A stretch of DNA of 16,326 nt from CAZHDI01 sp964531285 (GCA_964531285.1 CAZHDI010000073.1:1-16326), one strand, 5' to 3'. Positions 1 to 6,554 are shown, counted from the first letter of the stretch. Numbers and translations are program-made. Notes: generated by a model not told the origin, from the sequence alone.

Positions 1-346
1 CCCGCTTGGGGAACCCGGAAAGCCCGGCAGCCGGGCGCAGGGTGCGGATGCGATCGCGCCGGCCGGTGAGGATCTTGTGCGGGTAGCACTGGTGGCCGAC
101 ATCGAAGATCAGCCGGTCATCGGGCGTGTTGAAGACATGGTGGATCGCCACGGTCAGTTCGACCACGCCAAGCCCCGCGCCCAGATGCCCGCCAGTGACC
201 GACACCGCGTCGATCGTCTCGGCGCGCAGTTCATCGGCCAGTTGGCGCAGCTCTTTCAGCGAAAAACCGCGGGTGTCTTTGGGCTCTTGGACGGTGTCCA
301 GCAGCGGCGTCTTGCCCAGATGGGCTGTGTTGATCACATCGACCAA
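1..346 (-). CDS. dxs: 1-deoxy-D-xylulose-5-phosphate synthase, N-terminal part (runs off the left edge)
   Basis: Dxs is a cytoplasmic, thiamine-diphosphate-dependent enzyme that joins pyruvate and glyceraldehyde 3-phosphate, the first step of the MEP isoprenoid pathway. Only the first ~115 of about 630-640 residues are present. Seen directly: TGGHLGAGLG (residues 51-60), followed by a VELTVAIHHVF stretch and then FDVGHQCYPHKILTGRR (81-97); these are hallmark Dxs N-terminal motifs whose histidines contact ThDP and substrate. The start is a judgement: a TTG at 346 lies 8 nt after a strong AGGAGG (355-360). The only nearby in-frame alternative is GTG at 337, which is too far from that site. The gene is downstream of the ispA-like gene on the same strand, separated by 167 nt that contain two stem-loops, so dxs expression may be partly uncoupled from that gene. 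Identity is very secure; the exact start is moderately secure. Confidence 0.96.
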   Translation of the reverse strand, partial: MVDVINTAHLGKTPLLDTVQEPKDTRGFSLKELRQLADELRAETIDAVSVTGGHLGAGLGVVELTVAIHHVFNTPDDRLIFDVGHQCYPHKILTGRRDRIRTLRPAAGLSGFPKR

Positions 347-410
347 GGGGACCCCCTCCTGTCGTTGGACGGACAAATGCAAGGAACCGCGGGCGGGTCA
401 GCTCAGCCCT

Positions 411-454
411 CGCGCCGGTCCGTTCGGCGCGGCGGATAGCGGCTACGGCTATCC
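411..454 (-). other. Two tandem stem-loops in the ispA-like/dxs spacer
   Basis: Two perfect inverted repeats sit side by side in the 167-nt gap between the ispA-like stop and the dxs start. One has 7-bp arms GGATAGC/GCTATCC at 434-440 and 448-454; the other has 7-bp arms CGCGCCG/CGGCGCG at 411-417 and 425-431. Both loops are 7 nt. No U-tract follows on the minus strand, so they do not look like a standard intrinsic terminator. They could stabilise an mRNA end, mark a processing site, or attenuate read-through into dxs. The rest of the gap shows only the dxs Shine-Dalgarno sequence. Confidence 0.5.
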
Positions 455-513
455 CGATGCCTGAAGGCAGTCCACTGACCGGCGGGCGGCCAGGCGGGGC
501 GCGCACACCCCTC

Positions 514-1392
514 CTAAAGGCGGCCTTGTACCACGAAACTGGCCACGTCGCGCATCGGCTTTGCTTTCTCATCGAACAAATCGAGGTGACGAACCGCCTG
601 CTGGGCCAGAAGCCCGGCTTGCGACCGCGCGCGCTCGGGCCCGAGGATCGAAACAAAGCTCGCATTGGCGCCGGGCTCGGACGGCGCCGCGCCGCCGGTC
701 TGCTCGAGTTCGTCGACGATCTGAAGCGCCAGGCCCAGATCATGGGCATAGCCGTTGAGGGCCTGCACCAGATCGTCGCCGGCCCGCGCCATGATCGCTC
801 CGGATTCGCAGGACAGTGCGATCAGCGAGCCGGTCTTCATGCGCTGAAGCCGGGTCAGTGTGCCGATATCCGTGATCGCCTCGCCTGCGCTGCGACCGAT
901 CATCTCGCCCCCCACAAGACCGGTGTGCCCCGCCGCATCCGCCATGCGCGCCGCCAGCGTGCAGCGGATGAACGGATCGGCGCAGGTGCGCTGGCTGACC
1001 AGGATCGAGATCGCCAAGGTCATCAGCGCGTTGCCGGCGAGAATCGCCGTCGCTTCGTCGAAGGCTTTATGGGTCGCCGGCTGCTTGCGCCGGTTGTCGT
1101 TATCGTCGAGCGCCGGCAGGTCTTCGTGCAGCAGAGCCCGCGTATGAAGGCATTCGATGGCCGCCGCGACGCGCAGCATCGCGCGTTCGTCGACCCCGAG
1201 CAGCCGGCCACTCTCGACCGCCAGGAACCCGCGCAGGCGGCGTCCTTCGGCAAGGGCGGCATAGCGCATGGCTTCATGGAGGCGCGCCTCGGCGCCCCGC
1301 GGTTTCGGGAGAAGCTCGTCCAGCGTGCCTTCAATGGCACGGGCCACGCGGGCCAGTTCGGTTTCCAGGGGCAGTGACGCGCTGAGCGACAT
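514..1392 (-). CDS. Polyprenyl synthetase family protein in the ispA position, with degenerate active-site motifs
   Basis: This 292-aa protein has the length and fold pattern of bacterial farnesyl diphosphate synthase (IspA), which condenses IPP with DMAPP/GPP in the cytoplasm. Its location between xseB and dxs is the usual alphaproteobacterial ispA slot. Family-like segments: EAMRYAALAEGRRLRGF (40-56), HEDLPALDDND (89-99), HKAFDEATAILAG (108-120), MKTGSLIAL (185-193), LQIVDELEQ (223-231). Key residues differ from the family: the GGKR lysine is Arg51, the first Asp of motif I is Glu90, the second DDxxD reads DELEQ (227-231), the usual Gln of GGQ is Glu163, and the GK(A/S)T lysine near 244 is absent (GANAS). 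Lys186 and Asp91/96/97 remain. The start ATG at 1392 has GAGG 10 nt upstream; an upstream GTG (1425) has no ribosome site. The frame is intact, so this is not an obvious pseudogene. Family membership is secure, but FPP synthase activity is doubtful, so I give no symbol. Confidence 0.88.
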   Translation of the reverse strand: MSLSASLPLETELARVARAIEGTLDELLPKPRGAEARLHEAMRYAALAEGRRLRGFLAVESGRLLGVDERAMLRVAAAIECLHTRALLHEDLPALDDNDNRRKQPATHKAFDEATAILAGNALMTLAISILVSQRTCADPFIRCTLAARMADAAGHTGLVGGEMIGRSAGEAITDIGTLTRLQRMKTGSLIALSCESGAIMARAGDDLVQALNGYAHDLGLALQIVDELEQTGGAAPSEPGANASFVSILGPERARSQAGLLAQQAVRHLDLFDEKAKPMRDVASFVVQGRL

Positions 1393-1451
1393 GGGCCGGC
1401 ATCCTCGGTTGGGCCGGACGCGCACGGGCGGCGGCCGGATCGGACGGTGCG

Positions 1452-1724
1452 CTAATCGAGATCGGCGGGCGCCGTGGCCACCGTGCCGTCACCGGCCGGA
1501 ATGACTTTCTCGATGCGCGTCTGAGCCGCCTGGAGCTTGGCTTCGCAATGGCTCTTGAGGTGATTGCCGCGCTCATACATGGCAATCGACTCCTCCAGCG
1601 GGACATCGCCCCGCTCCAGCTTGTCGACAATGTCCTCAAGCTGAGCGAGCGCCGCCTCGAAACTCATCGAGGCAATGTCATCCGGTACCGTAGATCCGAC
1701 TGATTGATGTTCGGTTGTCGCCAT
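1452..1724 (-). CDS. xseB: Exodeoxyribonuclease VII small subunit
   Basis: XseB is the small, mostly helical subunit that binds XseA to form exonuclease VII, a cytoplasmic nuclease that degrades single-stranded DNA from both ends. The 90-aa protein shows the full family pattern: SFEAALAQLEDIVDKLERGD (21-40), PLEESIAMYERGNHL (42-56), then the coiled segment CEAKLQAAQTRIEKV (60-74). Length matches the family (about 80-90 aa). The start is the ATG at 1724; an upstream in-frame Met (1790) would add a non-homologous tail that crosses the terminator-like hairpin, so I reject it. The ribosome site is weak (GGGA a few nt upstream). It lies 59 nt before the ispA-like gene and probably shares its transcript. 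The 13 nt just upstream of its start codon separate it from a U-tract hairpin, which may influence expression. Confidence 0.95.
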   Translation of the reverse strand: MATTEHQSVGSTVPDDIASMSFEAALAQLEDIVDKLERGDVPLEESIAMYERGNHLKSHCEAKLQAAQTRIEKVIPAGDGTVATAPADLD

Positions 1725-1737
1725 GGGATCCCGCGCG

Positions 1738-1773
1738 AAAAAAGAAAACGATGCACACGCCTGCGGTGCGCAT
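1738..1773 (-). terminator. Intrinsic-terminator-like hairpin with U-tract
   Basis: Read on the minus strand, an 8-bp stem ATGCGCAC/GTGTGCAT (one G-U pair, 7-nt loop, 1751-1773) is followed 2 nt later by TTTTCTTTTTT (1738-1748). This is the best terminator in the window. It would end transcripts from the histidine phosphatase gene, but it also lies only 13 nt before the xseB start codon. A promoter for xseB would therefore have to lie upstream of, and read through, this hairpin. Confidence 0.7.
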
Positions 1774-1776
1774 TCG

Positions 1777-1793
1777 CCGATGCGGCGCATCGG
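1777..1793 (-). other. Perfect 7-bp stem-loop upstream of the terminator hairpin
   Basis: The inverted repeat CCGATGC/GCATCGG with a 3-nt loop lies immediately before the terminator-like hairpin on the minus strand. Together they give two consecutive hairpins in the 114-nt spacer between the histidine phosphatase stop and the xseB start. It could be part of a leader structure or a protein-binding dyad. Confidence 0.45.
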
Positions 1794-1801
1794 GCCTGGA
1801 A

Positions 1802-1830
1802 AGCCTAACCGGCTGCCGGTCCGCCAGCAA
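1802..1830 (-). promoter_or_regulatory. Possible promoter for xseB/ispA-like/dxs
   Basis: On the minus strand, TTGCTG (1825-1830) and TAGGCT (1802-1807) are separated by exactly 17 nt, a plausible though weak sigma-70-type pair (3/6 matches each). If real, transcription would start near 1795 and cross both downstream hairpins before xseB. TAGGCT also appears upstream of the esterase gene (15646-15651). This is inference from spacing only. Confidence 0.3.
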
Positions 1831-1838
1831 CGGAGCCT

Positions 1839-2456
1839 TTAAGCTGGTTTCACGAGACGCCGCCACGACCAGAACCGGTCACCGCCGTCATAGGCGGTCC
1901 GCCAGCCCCGGCGCACCAGATGGCCCCGGATCATGCGGTTGAACCAGCCATGGGCACACAGCACCACATTGCCGTCCGCAGCGGCTTCTTCCAGCCGGTC
2001 CGCCGCCGCGGCCGCACGCTTGCGCGCCAGTGTGTGGGATTCGCCGGTGCCCGAAAAGCCCAGAACCCAGCCCAGACGGCTGAGCACATACCACTGGTCA
2101 TGGGACAGGATGAGGCCGCCGGGAAGCGGCGGCGCCGGTTGAGGGGCTTCCTGAAACAGGGGATCGACCAGAAACGGCCGGCCTTCGAACACCAGCTCGG
2201 CGGTCTCGACCGCACGCCGCAGGGGACTCGCCAGCCGGTGCGTGGCATCGCGGGCCGCATCCAGCAGATCGGCGGGCGGCATCTGACCGGGCACCAGACC
2301 CGCGGCGCCATAACGGGCCCACCAGTCGTCCCATCCGGCGGCATTGAACCGCCCGCCCCGGGCGAGATCCGGCTTGCCGTGACGGACAAGAATGATGGTG
2401 CCGGGCCGCTGCGCCGGCGCGCGCGGTGAATCGTCCGGTTCGAAAGATCCGCTCAC
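1839..2456 (-). CDS. Histidine phosphatase superfamily protein (phosphoglycerate-mutase-like)
   Basis: This 205-aa soluble protein carries the histidine-phosphatase signature LVRHGKPD (23-30), where His26 would be phosphorylated. Arg80 in ASPLRRAVETAE (76-87) would be the second phosphate-binding Arg, and His169 in VLCAHGWFNR (165-174) the second catalytic His, so the active site looks complete. The family covers many small phosphatases and mutases, and nothing here fixes the substrate. It is not a clear GpmA, CobC or SixA by length or motifs. The start is GTG at 2456 with AGGGG 4 nt upstream, a slightly short spacing. The C-terminal part is rich in Trp and Arg (FWSWRRLVKPA). It follows the histone-deacetylase-like gene by 67 nt and ends before a terminator-like hairpin, so it is probably the last gene of the upstream transcript. 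Confidence 0.88.
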   Translation of the reverse strand: MSGSFEPDDSPRAPAQRPGTIILVRHGKPDLARGGRFNAAGWDDWWARYGAAGLVPGQMPPADLLDAARDATHRLASPLRRAVETAELVFEGRPFLVDPLFQEAPQPAPPLPGGLILSHDQWYVLSRLGWVLGFSGTGESHTLARKRAAAAADRLEEAAADGNVVLCAHGWFNRMIRGHLVRRGWRTAYDGGDRFWSWRRLVKPA

Positions 2457-2523
2457 GTGTCCCCTAGCATCGGTTTCGGCCCGCGGACCATATGCCGTCC
2501 GCGGCGCCCCTGCACCGCCGCGC

Positions 2524-3459
2524 TCACGCCCCCATCAGCGTCTGAACATGCGCGACCGTACAGAGCTGCAAGGCCCGAAGGTCATAACCGCCTTCCAGCG
2601 TTGAGACAATGCGGCCCCCGCAGCAGGTGTCCGCCAGATCCATCAGCGCGCGGGTGGCCCAGACAAAGTCGGCCTCGGTCAGATTGAGATTGGCGAGCGG
2701 ATCGCGCTGATGCGCATCGAACCCCGCCGAAATCAGCATGAAATCCGGCTTGAACGCCTCGACCGCCGGCAAAACCCGCTCGTCCATGGCTTGGCGGAAC
2801 TCCATCGACCCGCTGCCGGGCATCAGAATCGCATTGAGGATATTGCCGTCGACCCCGCGCTCATTGGGATGGCCGGTCCCGGGAAACAAGGGAAATTGAT
2901 GGGTCGAGGCATAGAACATCTCCGGATCGCCGTAGAAAATGTCCTGGGTGCCATTGCCGTGATGCACATCGAAATCGATCACCGCCACCCGCTGAAACCC
3001 ATGGACCGCACGGGCGTGATACGCACCAATCGCAACGCTGTTCAGGAAACAAAAGCCCATGGCCCGGGTGCGCTCGGCATGGTGGCCGGGCGGGCGGACC
3101 GCGCAAAAGGCATTGCGGGCCGTCCCCGCCGCGACCGCATCGACCGCCGCGACCACCGCGCCGGACGCCCGCAGAGCCGCCGCCCAGGAGCCCGCGCCGA
3201 GGGCCGTATCGGCGTCAATAAAGGTCCAGTCGTCGGTGTCTTCGGGCACCATGGCCCGCAGCGCATCCACATGAACCGTCGGATGCACCCGCGCGATCTG
3301 CTCCGCCGTCACTTCGGGGGCCTGTTCGCGGTGCAGATAGGCAAAATCCTCCCGTTCGAACACCGCCAGAATCGCCCGCAGCCGGTCCGAGCGCTCGGGA
3401 TGACCCGGCGGCGTTTCATGCAGCAGGCAGGCAGGATGGGTGAACAGGATCGTACTCAT
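2524..3459 (-). CDS. Histone deacetylase family protein (zinc amidohydrolase)
   Basis: This 311-aa protein belongs to the class II HDAC/acetoin-utilisation/acetylpolyamine amidohydrolase superfamily, which removes acyl groups from lysine or polyamine amides. All catalytic elements are visible: RPPGHHAER (122-130) with the His126-His127 pair, the zinc-binding IDFDVHHGNGT (161-171) with Asp164 and His166, the third zinc ligand Asp248 in SAGFDAHQRDP (244-254), and the transition-state Tyr292 in LEGGYD (288-293). The N-terminal HETPPGHPER (14-23) is typical of the bacterial group. The ATG at 3459 gives the correct N-terminus; an upstream in-frame extension would run into the neighbouring VTT gene. 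The ribosome site is weak. It is often found upstream of xseB in alphaproteobacteria. The bacterial substrate is unknown; candidates include acetylated lysines or polyamines. Confidence 0.94.
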   Translation of the reverse strand: MSTILFTHPACLLHETPPGHPERSDRLRAILAVFEREDFAYLHREQAPEVTAEQIARVHPTVHVDALRAMVPEDTDDWTFIDADTALGAGSWAAALRASGAVVAAVDAVAAGTARNAFCAVRPPGHHAERTRAMGFCFLNSVAIGAYHARAVHGFQRVAVIDFDVHHGNGTQDIFYGDPEMFYASTHQFPLFPGTGHPNERGVDGNILNAILMPGSGSMEFRQAMDERVLPAVEAFKPDFMLISAGFDAHQRDPLANLNLTEADFVWATRALMDLADTCCGGRIVSTLEGGYDLRALQLCTVAHVQTLMGA

Positions 3460-3489
3460 GGCGCGGGCGTCTTTCTTTTGGCCGAGGTC

Positions 3490-3525
3490 CCCTTCAAGCG
3501 AGGGGGCGTGCCCTTCAAACGGGGG
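3490..3525. repeat. Short tandem direct repeat in the VTT/HDAC spacer
   Basis: Two near-identical units, CCCTTCAAGCGAGGGGG (3490-3506) and CCCTTCAAACGGGGG (3511-3525), lie 21 nt apart in the 80-nt gap between the VTT gene stop and the HDAC-family start. Each unit can pair its CCC with its GGG run. The spacing of about two helical turns could suit a regulator, but a chance duplication is equally possible. Confidence 0.4.
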
Positions 3526-3539
3526 CCAAGAGTGGCCGG

Positions 3540-4199
3540 TCAGGTCACGAACGGCAAGCCCAGGGACATCAGGAACACCGCGACGCCAAGGCCGATCAGG
3601 CCCCAGCGCACCCAGGGCGGACTGCCCAGCCACCAATCCTTGAGCGCCGGGCCGAACAAAAACACCGGCACCGCCATCAGCGCATAACGAAAGCTGCGCC
3701 CGAGCAAGGCAGCCAAAAGAAAGCCCGCCGGCTCGACCCCGGTCACACCGGCGGCCAGCGCCGTGATCTGAAACGGCACCGGCGTCTGTGCGGCGATCAG
3801 CACCAGGACGAAGCCGTAATCCTGGAACCGCTGGCGGGTGACCTCATAAGCACTCTGCCACCCCATGCCGTCGATCAGGCTCCGGCCGAGGCTTTCGAAC
3901 AGATAGGCCCCGACCAGATAGGCCAGCGCCGCACCCAGAACGGTGGCGATCACGGTCACCGCCCAGACCGGCCAGACATGACGCCGGTTCTCCAGCATCA
4001 TGCTGGCGATCATCAATTCGACCGGCCAGGGGAAGACCGTACTTTCGATCAGTACACCGAAGAACAGCGCCGGATAGGCATAGCGCGAGCCCATCCAGGC
4101 ATGGAACCAGCGCGCAACCGGCCCCCGGCGGCGCACCTCCGTGGTTTCGGGCGGTGGCGGTGCGGGACGCGGATCGGGCGGGACCGGCGGCAGGGTCAT
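3540..4199 (-). CDS. VTT (DedA/YqaA-type) integral membrane protein
   Basis: This 219-aa polytopic inner-membrane protein has a Pro-rich cytoplasmic N-terminus (residues 1-30) and then hydrophobic segments at about 42-65, 77-102, 130-155, 157-185 and 198-217. Family-like motifs are FGVLIESTVFPWPVELM (47-63, with a membrane-embedded acidic Glu52), an AQTPVPFQITALAAG stretch (137-151) and GRSFRYALM (167-175, with conserved Gly-Arg and Arg-Tyr). These match the SNARE-associated/VTT domain of the DedA-YqaA group. Some family members are linked to undecaprenyl-phosphate or phospholipid flipping and membrane homeostasis; the function of this branch is not established. The start is the ATG at 4199. 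It sits between the HSDL2-type SDR and the HDAC-family gene, with 36 nt before it and 80 nt after it. Confidence 0.87.
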   Translation of the reverse strand: MTLPPVPPDPRPAPPPPETTEVRRRGPVARWFHAWMGSRYAYPALFFGVLIESTVFPWPVELMIASMMLENRRHVWPVWAVTVIATVLGAALAYLVGAYLFESLGRSLIDGMGWQSAYEVTRQRFQDYGFVLVLIAAQTPVPFQITALAAGVTGVEPAGFLLAALLGRSFRYALMAVPVFLFGPALKDWWLGSPPWVRWGLIGLGVAVFLMSLGLPFVT

Positions 4200-4235
4200 G
4201 GGAAGCCTCGCTCCTGCCTGATCCCGGGTGCGCGA

Positions 4236-5105
4236 CTAGTGCGCCGGATCGAGCGTGACGCCCGGCGGCAGCGCGGCATCGTCGGGAACGAAAAAGTCCG
4301 GCATCAGATTTTTCGTCGGATCGACCCGGTACTGATCGAAATCGCGCACGCCGGACTGATAGAGCACCACATCGTCAATGCAGAACTGACCGGTGAACTC
4401 CCGCGCATCCTGCGTCAGGATCACATGGGCTGCATCGGCCATGATCTCGACCGTGCGGCAATGGAGCATGCCTTCATCGCCGGCCAGCGCATTGCGGATC
4501 GCAGCGGTCGCGACACCGGTGCGCGGCCAAAGCGCGTTGAACGCAATGCCGTCGGGCCGGAACTCCTCCGCCATACCCAGCACGCACAGGCTCATGCCGT
4601 ATTTCGCCATGGAATAAGCGACATGGCCCTGGAACCATTTGGCGCTCATATCGAGCGGCGGCGACAAGTTCAGCACATGCGGATTGGCCGCGCGCTTCAG
4701 ATGCGGAATGCAGGTCTTCGACACCAGGAAGGTGCCGCGCGCATTGATCTGGTTCATCAGGTCATAGCGCTTCATATCGGTCTGGAGCGTGCCGGTGAGC
4801 TGGATGGCGCTGGCATTGTTCACACAGATATCGATGCCGCCGAACCGGGCCGCGGTCTGCTCGACCGCCGCCTGCACCTGCTCCTCATACCGCACATCGA
4901 CGATGAGCGGCAGTGCCTTGCCGCCCGCCGCCTCGATTTCCTCCGCAGCCGTATAAATCGTGCCTTCCAGCTTGGGATGCGGTTCGGCCGTCTTCGCCGC
5001 GATGGCCACATTGGCCCCGTCGCGCGCGGCTCGCAACGCGATGGCGAGGCCGATGCCGCGGCTCGCGCCGGTGATGAACAGGGTCTTGCCTTTCAAATCC
5101 GCCAT
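4236..5105 (-). CDS. HSDL2-type short-chain dehydrogenase/reductase
   Basis: This 289-aa NAD(P)-dependent oxidoreductase has every classical SDR element: the cofactor motif TGASRGIG (12-19), NNAS (96-99), Asn121, Ser148 in LNLSPP and the catalytic YSMAK (Tyr164, Lys168). The stretches AAKTAEPHPKLEGTIYTAAEE (36-56), YGMSLCVLGMAEEF (169-182) and NALWPRTG (190-197) are characteristic of hydroxysteroid dehydrogenase-like protein 2 and its bacterial relatives, recognised from memory of the family. Unlike animal HSDL2 it has no C-terminal SCP2 sterol-carrier domain and ends in a Pro-rich tail. The physiological substrate of HSDL2-type enzymes is not well defined; links to fatty-acid and lipid metabolism are suggested. 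The start ATG is preceded by GGGAGGA at good spacing. It lies 23 nt after the methionine aminopeptidase gene, so the two are probably cotranscribed. Confidence 0.93.
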   Translation of the reverse strand: MADLKGKTLFITGASRGIGLAIALRAARDGANVAIAAKTAEPHPKLEGTIYTAAEEIEAAGGKALPLIVDVRYEEQVQAAVEQTAARFGGIDICVNNASAIQLTGTLQTDMKRYDLMNQINARGTFLVSKTCIPHLKRAANPHVLNLSPPLDMSAKWFQGHVAYSMAKYGMSLCVLGMAEEFRPDGIAFNALWPRTGVATAAIRNALAGDEGMLHCRTVEIMADAAHVILTQDAREFTGQFCIDDVVLYQSGVRDFDQYRVDPTKNLMPDFFVPDDAALPPGVTLDPAH

Positions 5106-5128
5106 AGCGTCCTCCCGGATTACGGTCC

Positions 5129-5875
5129 TTATGGTTGAGTGACGATGATCGCGCCCTTGGGTGTCGCCACCAATGTATGTTCGAACTGCACGGTCGGGCA
5201 GCCGCCTTCGGCGATCAGCGTCCAGCCGTCGCCGCCCTCCCCGGCCCAGTGCGATCCGGTCGACAAAAACGGTTCGATGGTGAACACCGCCCCATTGGCG
5301 ATGGTTCGCCGCTCGTCCGGCTCACGCCAGGTCGCGATGGCCGTGGGCTCTTCGTGAAGTGAGCGCCCGACACCGTGACTGCTCAAGTTCCGGATTAAGG
5401 TATACCGGTTGCGGTCGGCGAACACCTGGACCCGCTCGCCGATGTCTCCCAGGGGACGGCCGGATTTCACGGCCTTGATCCCGGCCCACAAAGCGCGCTT
5501 GCCGTCCCGGCACAGCCGGTTGAGTGTGTCGGTCTGTTTGCCCACGACGAAGCTGTGGCCGGCATCGGCGAAATAGCCATCGAGTTCAGCCGATACATCG
5601 ATGTTAACGAGATCGCCGTCTTCGATCGCCCGGTCGCCGGGAATGCCATGGGCGATCTCCGGAAAGATCGAGATGCAGGTCGCGCCCGGAAAATCGTAAC
5701 TGAGTTCCGGGGCCGACCGTCCGCCCGCCTCTTCGATCAGTGTACGCCCCAGCGCGTCGAGTTCGCCCGTGGTCATGCCGGCCCGGGTGGCGGCGACCAT
5801 GGCCGTCAGAGTCCGCGCCACCAGTTGCCCCGCTTTGCGCAGCGCTTCGAGTTCTTCATCGCTCGTGATCGTCAC
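5129..5875 (-). CDS. map: Methionine aminopeptidase, type I
   Basis: The enzyme removes the initiator methionine from nascent proteins in the cytoplasm. With the start chosen here it is 248 aa, a normal type I length. All five metal ligands are present: Asp93 (NIDVSAELDG), Asp104 (YFADAGHSF), His167 (SSHGVG), Glu201 (FTIEPF) and Glu232 (QFEHT). The catalytic His76 (AHGIPG) and the His174 of LHEEP are also there. The segment before His76 reads CISIFPEIAHG, where most type I enzymes have CISVNE-like residues. I chose the GTG at 5875 because AGGAAGAGGGG ends 7 nt upstream; a TTG at 5917 has no such site. A second map elsewhere would make this an accessory copy. It follows the YbjQ gene by 48 nt and precedes the HSDL2-type SDR. 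Confidence 0.92.
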   Translation of the reverse strand: MTITSDEELEALRKAGQLVARTLTAMVAATRAGMTTGELDALGRTLIEEAGGRSAPELSYDFPGATCISIFPEIAHGIPGDRAIEDGDLVNIDVSAELDGYFADAGHSFVVGKQTDTLNRLCRDGKRALWAGIKAVKSGRPLGDIGERVQVFADRNRYTLIRNLSSHGVGRSLHEEPTAIATWREPDERRTIANGAVFTIEPFLSTGSHWAGEGGDGWTLIAEGGCPTVQFEHTLVATPKGAIIVTQP

Positions 5876-5923
5876 TGTCCCGCCCCTCTTCCTATCCGCC
5901 GACCGTCTATCCGCCAACCGTGC

Positions 5924-6244
5924 TCAGCGCAGCCGCACCGCCGTACCGGTCACCAGGATCTCCGCTGACCCGGCCATCACCATGGATGTGGTAAAGCGCA
6001 CCGTACAGACCCCGTCGGCGCCAAGTTTTTCAGCATTGGCGATCATCCGGTCAAGCGCCTGTTCCCGGGCTTCGGCCATGAGCTTGGTGTATTCCGGGAT
6101 CTCGCCGCCGACGATCATCCGCAGGCCCGCAATAATATCCCGCCCGAAAAACCGGGCACGGACCACATTGCCTTTCACAAGGCCCAAGGTGTCGCGGATC
6201 TCACGGTCCTCAAAGCGGTCCTGACTGGTGATCAACAAGGTCAT
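5924..6244 (-). CDS. YbjQ family (UPF0145-like) protein
   Basis: This 106-aa protein matches the YbjQ family: a GLVKGNVVRARFFGRDI segment (21-37), GGEIPEYTKLM (46-56), a helical EAREQALDRMIANAEKLGAD (58-77) and a C-terminal beta segment ending VTGTAVRL. YbjQ proteins form small pentameric dodecin-like beta-barrel assemblies of unknown role and have been loosely linked to metal or stress responses. The ATG at 6244 has GAGGA 4 nt upstream; a Met 5 codons earlier is possible but fits the family length less well. It starts 7 nt after the stop of the small membrane protein gene, so the two are very likely translated from one mRNA. Confidence 0.9.
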   Translation of the reverse strand: MTLLITSQDRFEDREIRDTLGLVKGNVVRARFFGRDIIAGLRMIVGGEIPEYTKLMAEAREQALDRMIANAEKLGADGVCTVRFTTSMVMAGSAEILVTGTAVRLR

Positions 6245-6251
6245 GCCGTCC

Positions 6252-6488
6252 TCACTCATCCACATTCTTCGAATAATGATCATCGTCCCGGTTGGCGAGC
6301 CGGTCGCGCACCACGACGACGATCAACAGCACAAGGCCGGCGACCGGTATCAATCCCAACAGGCCCCAGGGCGACACGCTCACAAGGCCGACGATCAGAG
6401 TTAACAGCCAAACCACCACCACGGCCGCAAGGCTCACCGTGAGCAGCACGAACGCAACGCGCACCAATCCGTTTTTCGGCTCCGCCAT
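6252..6488 (-). CDS. Small two-helix membrane protein, function unknown
   Basis: This 78-aa protein has a short basic N-terminus, two hydrophobic segments (about residues 10-34 and 40-60, the second after a SPWGLLGL turn) and a charged, Asp-rich cytoplasmic-like tail (RDRLANRDDDHYSK). I do not recognise a family. The start is the ATG at 6488 with AGGGAGA 8-9 nt upstream. Its close spacing to the YbjQ gene (7 nt) suggests the two products are made together. It follows the MBL-fold gene by 66 nt. A coding origin is supported by the ribosome site, the clean hydrophobic pattern and the tight packing. Confidence 0.75.
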   Translation of the reverse strand: MAEPKNGLVRVAFVLLTVSLAAVVVVWLLTLIVGLVSVSPWGLLGLIPVAGLVLLIVVVVRDRLANRDDDHYSKNVDE

Positions 6489-6554
6489 GACCCGTCTCTC
6501 CCTTGTCCGGCCCCGACAGGCCGCACGGTACGTCCAAGAAGATAACAACCCGGT

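Noticed and set aside
457..1377. 306-codon plus-strand open frame opposite the ispA-like gene
   Set aside because: It is antisense to a gene with clear homology and its product is an unrecognisable Arg/Gly-rich sequence; long antisense frames are common in GC-rich coding DNA.
514..1392. Calling the ispA-like gene a pseudogene
   Set aside because: The frame is uninterrupted, full length, has a sensible start and ribosome site, and many family residues remain, so altered function is more likely than decay.
3978..5138. 386-codon plus-strand frame opposite the HSDL2-type SDR and VTT genes
   Set aside because: It spans two real genes and their spacer antisense; it is a codon-bias shadow.
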